Below, in pieces: positions 6,118 to 10,061 of a stretch of DNA of 10,061 bases. Source of the DNA: JBCBZH01 sp039815415 (GTDB lineage: Bacteria; Bacteroidota; Rhodothermia; Rhodothermales; Rubricoccaceae). The translations under genes were made by a program, and so were the position numbers. The stretch's first letter is position 1, and every line of letters starts with the position of its first letter. Under the pieces are notes generated by a model that was not told the DNA's origin, ran no database searches, and saw only the letters and a list, made by a program, of their open reading frames with translations. The stretch lies in contig JBCBZH010000157.1 in NCBI GenBank assembly GCA_039815415.1, positions 1 through 10,061 on the forward strand, given 5' to 3'.

Positions 6118-9100
6118 ATGAAAATCACCGACCTTGCGATCTCCAATCGGACAGCCATCGTCGTCCTGACACTGGCACTGCTCATCGGCGGGCTTGTGTC
6201 CTACGTCGCGCTTCCGAAGGAGAGCCAGCCCCAGATCGAGTTCGCTACACTGGTCGTGACGACGATCTACCCCGGCGCCAGCCCAGCCGATGTGGAGGCC
6301 ATTATCACCCAGGAGATCGAACGAGAGGTCTCCTCTATCGATGGCCTCGATGATCTGACCTCCATCTCAACCGAGGGCGTCTCGACCGTCATTGCTGAGT
6401 TCTTTCCGGACAAGGACATTTCCGAGGCTGCAACAGACGTCCGTGAGTCCGTGGATGTGGCGAAAGCTGAGTTCCCCAGCGACGTCGAGGAGCCCATCGT
6501 CTCAGAGATCAGCTTCGACGACTTCCCAGTCGTCGTTGTCAACCTCCAGACAAGTGGTTCGCTGACCTCTCTGCGTCGAACTGCCGAGGACCTCCAGGAC
6601 GAGATCGAGTCCGTACCCGGCGTCTCCGAGGTAGATCTCCTCGGCGGGCTGGAGCGCGAAGTACAAGTAGACGTAGATCTGGCCGCGCTTCAAGGCTACA
6701 ACCTGTCCATCAACGACGTCGTTGAAGCAATTCAAACCGAGAACACGAATATCCCTGGTGGCTCGGTGGACGTAGGCCCCGAGAACTATCTCCTTCGCGT
6801 GGACGGCGAGTTTGAGGACCCTGAGGAGATTCTTGATTTCGTAGTTAAGGCGCCTGGGGGCGTCCCTGTCTATGTCCGCGACGTGGCGAACGTCACGTTT
6901 GGGTACAAGGATCGCTCGAGCTATGCCCGCCTCGAGGTGCTTCAGGAGGAGACCGAGGACGGAGACTTCGTACCTGTTGCGAGTGCAGAGAACCTCCAAG
7001 TCATCCGGCTCAACGTCAAGAAGGCCTCGGGCGAGAACATCATCCAAGTCGTCGACGGAGTCGAAGAGGTCATTGCAGGGTTCACTTTTCCCGAGAACAC
7101 GAGCTACGTGCTCACCGGAGATCAGTCCGAGCAGGTAGACATCCTGGTGCAGGACCTGGAGAACAACATCATCGCGGGCATCCTCTTCGTGGTGCTTGTT
7201 CTGCTGTTCTTCCTGGGCGTTCGGAATGCGGCACTCGTGGGGCTTGCGATCCCTCTCAGCATGTGTTTGAGCTTCCTCGTGTTCGCGGTGATGGGCCAGA
7301 CGCTGAACTTCATCATCCTGTTCAGCCTCATCATCGCGCTGGGGATGATGGTGGACAACGCGGTGGTGATCATCGAGAACATCTACCGCTTCCGAGAGGA
7401 AGGCTATTCGCGTTGGGACGCTGCGCGCAAGGGCACGGCAGAAGTCGGGCTGGCGGTCGCGGCCAGTACCGCAACGACTGTCGCAGCCTTTGCGCCGATG
7501 CTGCTCTGGCCAGGCATTATCGGCAAGTTCATGGGCTACATGCCTCTCACGCTCATCGTAACTCTCACGTCAAGCTTGTTCGTGGCCCTGGTGATCAACC
7601 CAGTCGTGGCAGGCTACTTCGTGCGGACAGACAAAGAGCTTGCAGCAGCGAAGGCTGAGAAGCGCCGCCGGGACCCACGCACGCGTAGGATTGCTCTCGG
7701 GCTGGCAGTCTTTGCGGCCCTGATTGTGGCGATTGCCAATTGGCAGACAGCCATCTTCTTTGGTATCGCAGTCCCGCTGCTTTACTTCCTCTACAACCGC
7801 GTACTGGAGCCTGCACACCATCGATTCGCGCGAGAGACCGTGCCGCGGCTGACCGCCCGCTACCGAGCCTTCCTCAGTTGGATGCTTGAGCGAGACTACT
7901 CCGTTCCGCGTGCGATGCTGCGCAACACGTTCGCACTCGGCTCTTTCACGACCGGCTTTCTGCTACTGATCGTAGGCGCAGTGTTGAATGGGTTTGCTGC
8001 CCCGGCAGGCCTCCTGCTACTCGTCCCCGGCGGGATCGCGCTCCTTCTGGGCGTACTCGGAATCGTGTTCCACAGCCTCGAGAGCGCCTTCCTCGGCGGA
8101 CGCGCGAGCGTCAAGGCGGGGCTCATCTTCGGCGGCGTGGTCCTCGCGCTCGTCGGGCTGCTGTCGCTCGGCGGTCGAATCACCTATGGCGATGGCAGTG
8201 AGGGCGGCATCATCCTCGTGCTGGAGATGTTGCTGCTCCCCATCTTGATTGTGACCGCAGGCGGGCTCGGAACGTTGTTCCCCGGGCGCAAGCGCAAGAC
8301 GACTTCTTTCGGCACACCGTACATCGTGCTGACGGACAACCGCGCGCGCCTGCTGACCGGCACGCTTGGCACGCTGATCGGTGTGGTGGCGCTGTTCGCA
8401 GTTGCCCCAACAGGCGTCGAGTTCTTCCCGACGACAGACCCCAACCAGATTCTCATCACGGCCGAGGCACCCGTCGGGACCACTATTGAGCGCTCGAACG
8501 AGGTTTCGGAAGAGGTATTCGACCGCGTGACAGCGCTGATCGAAGAGGACACCGAGTCCGCAGCCAACACCCGAAACATCGGGACAAGTGTAGGTGTCGG
8601 TGGGGACGCGCTGTTTGGTGGAGGCTCCGCCTCCGCCGAACGCTCGACGGTGACGCTCAACATGGTGGACTACGAGGACCGGGCTGAGAGCTCGGCTAAC
8701 ACCATCCAGCGCATCCGCCAGTCGCTCGCCGGTCTGCCTGGCATCGACCTCACCATCGAACAGGACGAAGGCGGGCCACCGGTCGCAGCCGCAGTCAGCA
8801 TCGAGGTCTCAGGGGACGACTTCGAGACGATTCAGTCCATCGCAGCTGACCTAGAGAGCCAACTCAAAGAGGCGAGCGAGAGCGGCGCCATCCCTGGCTT
8901 GGTGGATGTGCGCGACAACCAGAACTCTGGACGCCCAGAGTACCGAGTCGAGATCGACCGCGAGCGAGCGGCAGCGTTCGGGCTGAGCACGCGGCAGGTT
9001 GCACTGGCAGTGCGTGGCGCTGTCAACGGCGTCGAGGCCAGCCAGTGGCGCGACGGCAAGGACGAGTACGACGTAACCGTCCGCCTGCGCGAAGCTGACC

Positions 9101-10029
9101 GCGAGAGTCTCCGCCAGCTCGAGAGTCTGACAGTTCTCTACGAAGGCAACCAGATTCCGCTCGTGGCTGTCGCCCGGATCGTGCCCGGCGCCGGACTGGG
9201 AAGCGTGACACGCGTGGACCAGGAGCGCGTCGTGACGGTTCTCGGAGATGCCGCCCCAGGCTTCAACGAGAACGCTGTGCTCGCACAGGTCCAAGAGCGC
9301 CTTGCCCCGACTGTGGCTGAGCTCCCAGCGGGCTACGCGGTCCAGTACACGGGTGCACAGGAAGAGCAGGACGAGAGCTTCAGCTTCCTGACCACCGCGC
9401 TGTTGATGGGCCTTGCGCTCATCACTATCATTCTCATCGCGCAGTTCAACTCGGTCAAGAACCCGCTCATCATCATGATCGCGGTTGGCCTGAGCCTGAT
9501 TGGCGTCATGCTGGGGCTCATCCTGACGCGCACGCCCTTCGGGCTGATGACGTTTATCGGCCTCATCTCGCTGGCGGGCATCGTGGTCAACAACGCCATC
9601 GTGCTGGTGGACTATATCGAGCAGCTCCGTGACCGGGGCGAGGACAAGCAGGAGGCCATCGTGGACGGCGGCGCCACGCGTCTGCGTCCTGTGCTTCTGA
9701 CTGCCTTCACGACGGTCATCGGCCTGATCCCCCTCACGTTCGGCATCAACATCGACTTCGTCGGGCTGATTGCGAACCTCGACCCGTCGTTCTCCATCGG
9801 CTCTGAGAACACGCAGTTCTGGGGTCCCATGGGCACGGCCATCATCTCGGGGCTGACATTCGCCACGTTCCTCACGCTGGTCATCGTGCCCGTGATGTAC
9901 TCGACCTTCGATAGCCTCGCGCTGCGCCTGTCGTCTGCTCGCCAGCCCGACGCCAGCCCGGAGCCCTCCAACGGGCTGGCGGTTGACGGGGACGGTGCGG
10001 CCGATGGCAGGCGGCACGTCCTCCTCTAA
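6118..10029 (+). CDS. RND-family efflux permease (inner-membrane pump) with extra transmembrane block
   Basis: This is the proton-driven, homotrimeric pump of the tripartite complex, taking substrates from the periplasm or inner membrane into the adaptor and TolC-like channel. It has 1303 residues against a usual 1020-1060. TM1 is at about 12-32, followed by the first porter domain (PKESQPQIEFATL, YPGASPADVE, residues 33-60) and then TM2-TM6 (351-501). TM4 carries GMMVDNAVVIIEN (409-421). A second porter domain begins VEFFPTTDPNQ (767-777), then TM8-TM12, with TM10 GIVVNNAIVLVDY (1154-1166) and a final block PSFSIGSEN...FWGPMGTAI (1223-1242). Residues 525-741 hold about six extra hydrophobic helices between TM6 and TM7. 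The AcrB relay residues Asp407, Asp408 and Lys940 correspond here to Asp413, Asn414 and Asn1158, so one acidic residue remains. I chose the ATG at 6118 because it gives the standard short cytoplasmic N terminus MKITDLAISNR; an in-frame ATG at 6058 adds 20 implausible residues. It is the last gene of the operon. Substrate is unknown; multidrug (HAE-type) is more likely than metal. Confidence 0.95.
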   Translation: MKITDLAISNRTAIVVLTLALLIGGLVSYVALPKESQPQIEFATLVVTTIYPGASPADVEAIITQEIEREVSSIDGLDDLTSISTEGVSTVIAEFFPDKDISEAATDVRESVDVAKAEFPSDVEEPIVSEISFDDFPVVVVNLQTSGSLTSLRRTAEDLQDEIESVPGVSEVDLLGGLEREVQVDVDLAALQGYNLSINDVVEAIQTENTNIPGGSVDVGPENYLLRVDGEFEDPEEILDFVVKAPGGVPVYVRDVANVTFGYKDRSSYARLEVLQEETEDGDFVPVASAENLQVIRLNVKKASGENIIQVVDGVEEVIAGFTFPENTSYVLTGDQSEQVDILVQDLENNIIAGILFVVLVLLFFLGVRNAALVGLAIPLSMCLSFLVFAVMGQTLNFIILFSLIIALGMMVDNAVVIIENIYRFREEGYSRWDAARKGTAEVGLAVAASTATTVAAFAPMLLWPGIIGKFMGYMPLTLIVTLTSSLFVALVINPVVAGYFVRTDKELAAAKAEKRRRDPRTRRIALGLAVFAALIVAIANWQTAIFFGIAVPLLYFLYNRVLEPAHHRFARETVPRLTARYRAFLSWMLERDYSVPRAMLRNTFALGSFTTGFLLLIVGAVLNGFAAPAGLLLLVPGGIALLLGVLGIVFHSLESAFLGGRASVKAGLIFGGVVLALVGLLSLGGRITYGDGSEGGIILVLEMLLLPILIVTAGGLGTLFPGRKRKTTSFGTPYIVLTDNRARLLTGTLGTLIGVVALFAVAPTGVEFFPTTDPNQILITAEAPVGTTIERSNEVSEEVFDRVTALIEEDTESAANTRNIGTSVGVGGDALFGGGSASAERSTVTLNMVDYEDRAESSANTIQRIRQSLAGLPGIDLTIEQDEGGPPVAAAVSIEVSGDDFETIQSIAADLESQLKEASESGAIPGLVDVRDNQNSGRPEYRVEIDRERAAAFGLSTRQVALAVRGAVNGVEASQWRDGKDEYDVTVRLREADRESLRQLESLTVLYEGNQIPLVAVARIVPGAGLGSVTRVDQERVVTVLGDAAPGFNENAVLAQVQERLAPTVAELPAGYAVQYTGAQEEQDESFSFLTTALLMGLALITIILIAQFNSVKNPLIIMIAVGLSLIGVMLGLILTRTPFGLMTFIGLISLAGIVVNNAIVLVDYIEQLRDRGEDKQEAIVDGGATRLRPVLLTAFTTVIGLIPLTFGINIDFVGLIANLDPSFSIGSENTQFWGPMGTAIISGLTFATFLTLVIVPVMYSTFDSLALRLSSARQPDASPEPSNGLAVDGDGAADGRRHVLL
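9940..9981 (+). repeat. Direct repeat plus perfect 10-bp hairpin in the 3' end of the permease gene
   Basis: CGCCAGCCCG occurs twice in tandem with an 11-bp period (9940-9949, 9951-9960), followed after an 11-nt loop by its exact complement CGGGCTGGCG (9972-9981). Either upstream copy can form a 10-bp GC-rich stem with it. It lies in the hydrophilic C-terminal tail codons, 45 bp before the stop codon. No T-run follows, so a classical terminator is unlikely; mRNA 3'-end stabilisation is possible. Confidence 0.45.
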
Positions 10030-10061
10030 TCGCGGTGTTGACACAAGAACAATTTAATTTA
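10030..10061 (+). promoter_or_regulatory. AT-rich tail with a possible -35 box of a gene beyond the window
   Basis: After the permease stop the sequence turns AT-rich. TTGACA at 10038-10043 matches a -35 box and shares TTGACACAA with 2165-2173 upstream of the efflux operon. The window ends where a -10 box would be expected, so this cannot be confirmed. No terminator for the efflux operon is seen here. Confidence 0.25.

Noticed and set aside
8851..10044. Long antisense open frame (about 400 codons) opposite the permease 3' half
   Set aside because: Its product is an Arg/His/Asp-rich composition typical of antisense shadows, with no domain; the sense strand encodes conserved RND helices.

Overview
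The window reads as chromosomal DNA from a GC-rich bacterium of the Bacteroidota/Rhodothermota type (Salinibacter, Rubricoccus or Rubrivirga-like). Three things point there. The RND pump ends in a PSFSIGSEN...FWGPMGTAI block that I associate with Bacteroidota pumps. The TolC-like protein has long loop insertions. None of the six genes has a Shine-Dalgarno sequence; their starts follow pyrimidine-rich or unremarkable leaders. This placement is inference, because no rRNA or marker gene is present.

Left part (1-1895), sugar-nucleotide supply. A 5' fragment of a UDP-glucose 6-dehydrogenase gene lies on the minus strand (20-478). It loses family resemblance just before the catalytic domain and stops within a few codons, next to a small perfect inverted repeat. 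Divergent from it, across a 316-bp gap, is an intact mannose-1-phosphate guanylyltransferase (manC, 795-1895). Both products normally feed exopolysaccharide or cell-surface glycan synthesis.

Middle (1896-2263). A gap of about 370 bp holds two hairpins after manC and then a 35-bp imperfect dyad ending 2 bp before the next start codon. The dyad is a good candidate operator for the TetR-family regulator that follows.

Right part (2264-10029), a complete tripartite efflux operon on the plus strand in the order TetR-family repressor, TolC-like outer membrane channel, lipoprotein membrane-fusion adaptor, RND inner-membrane permease. TetR and the channel gene are 2 bp apart. The channel stop overlaps a possible upstream adaptor start (TGATG). 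The adaptor and permease are separated by 76 bp containing repeats and alternative hairpins. The likely picture is a proton-driven pump that spans both membranes, is expressed as one transcript and is autoregulated by its first gene. The substrate cannot be told from sequence.

The most unusual feature is the permease. At 1303 residues it is well above the usual 1020-1060. The extra length is mostly a block of about 217 residues with roughly six additional hydrophobic helices, placed between canonical TM6 and TM7. Its proton-relay positions also differ from AcrB (Asp-Asn in TM4, Asn in place of Lys in TM10). The adaptor has a heptad-repeat hairpin and a recognisable RLS motif for docking on TolC. 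I found no CRISPR array, tRNA, rRNA, transposase or clearly new defence-type system. The last 32 bp are intergenic and hold a possible -35 element for a gene beyond the window.
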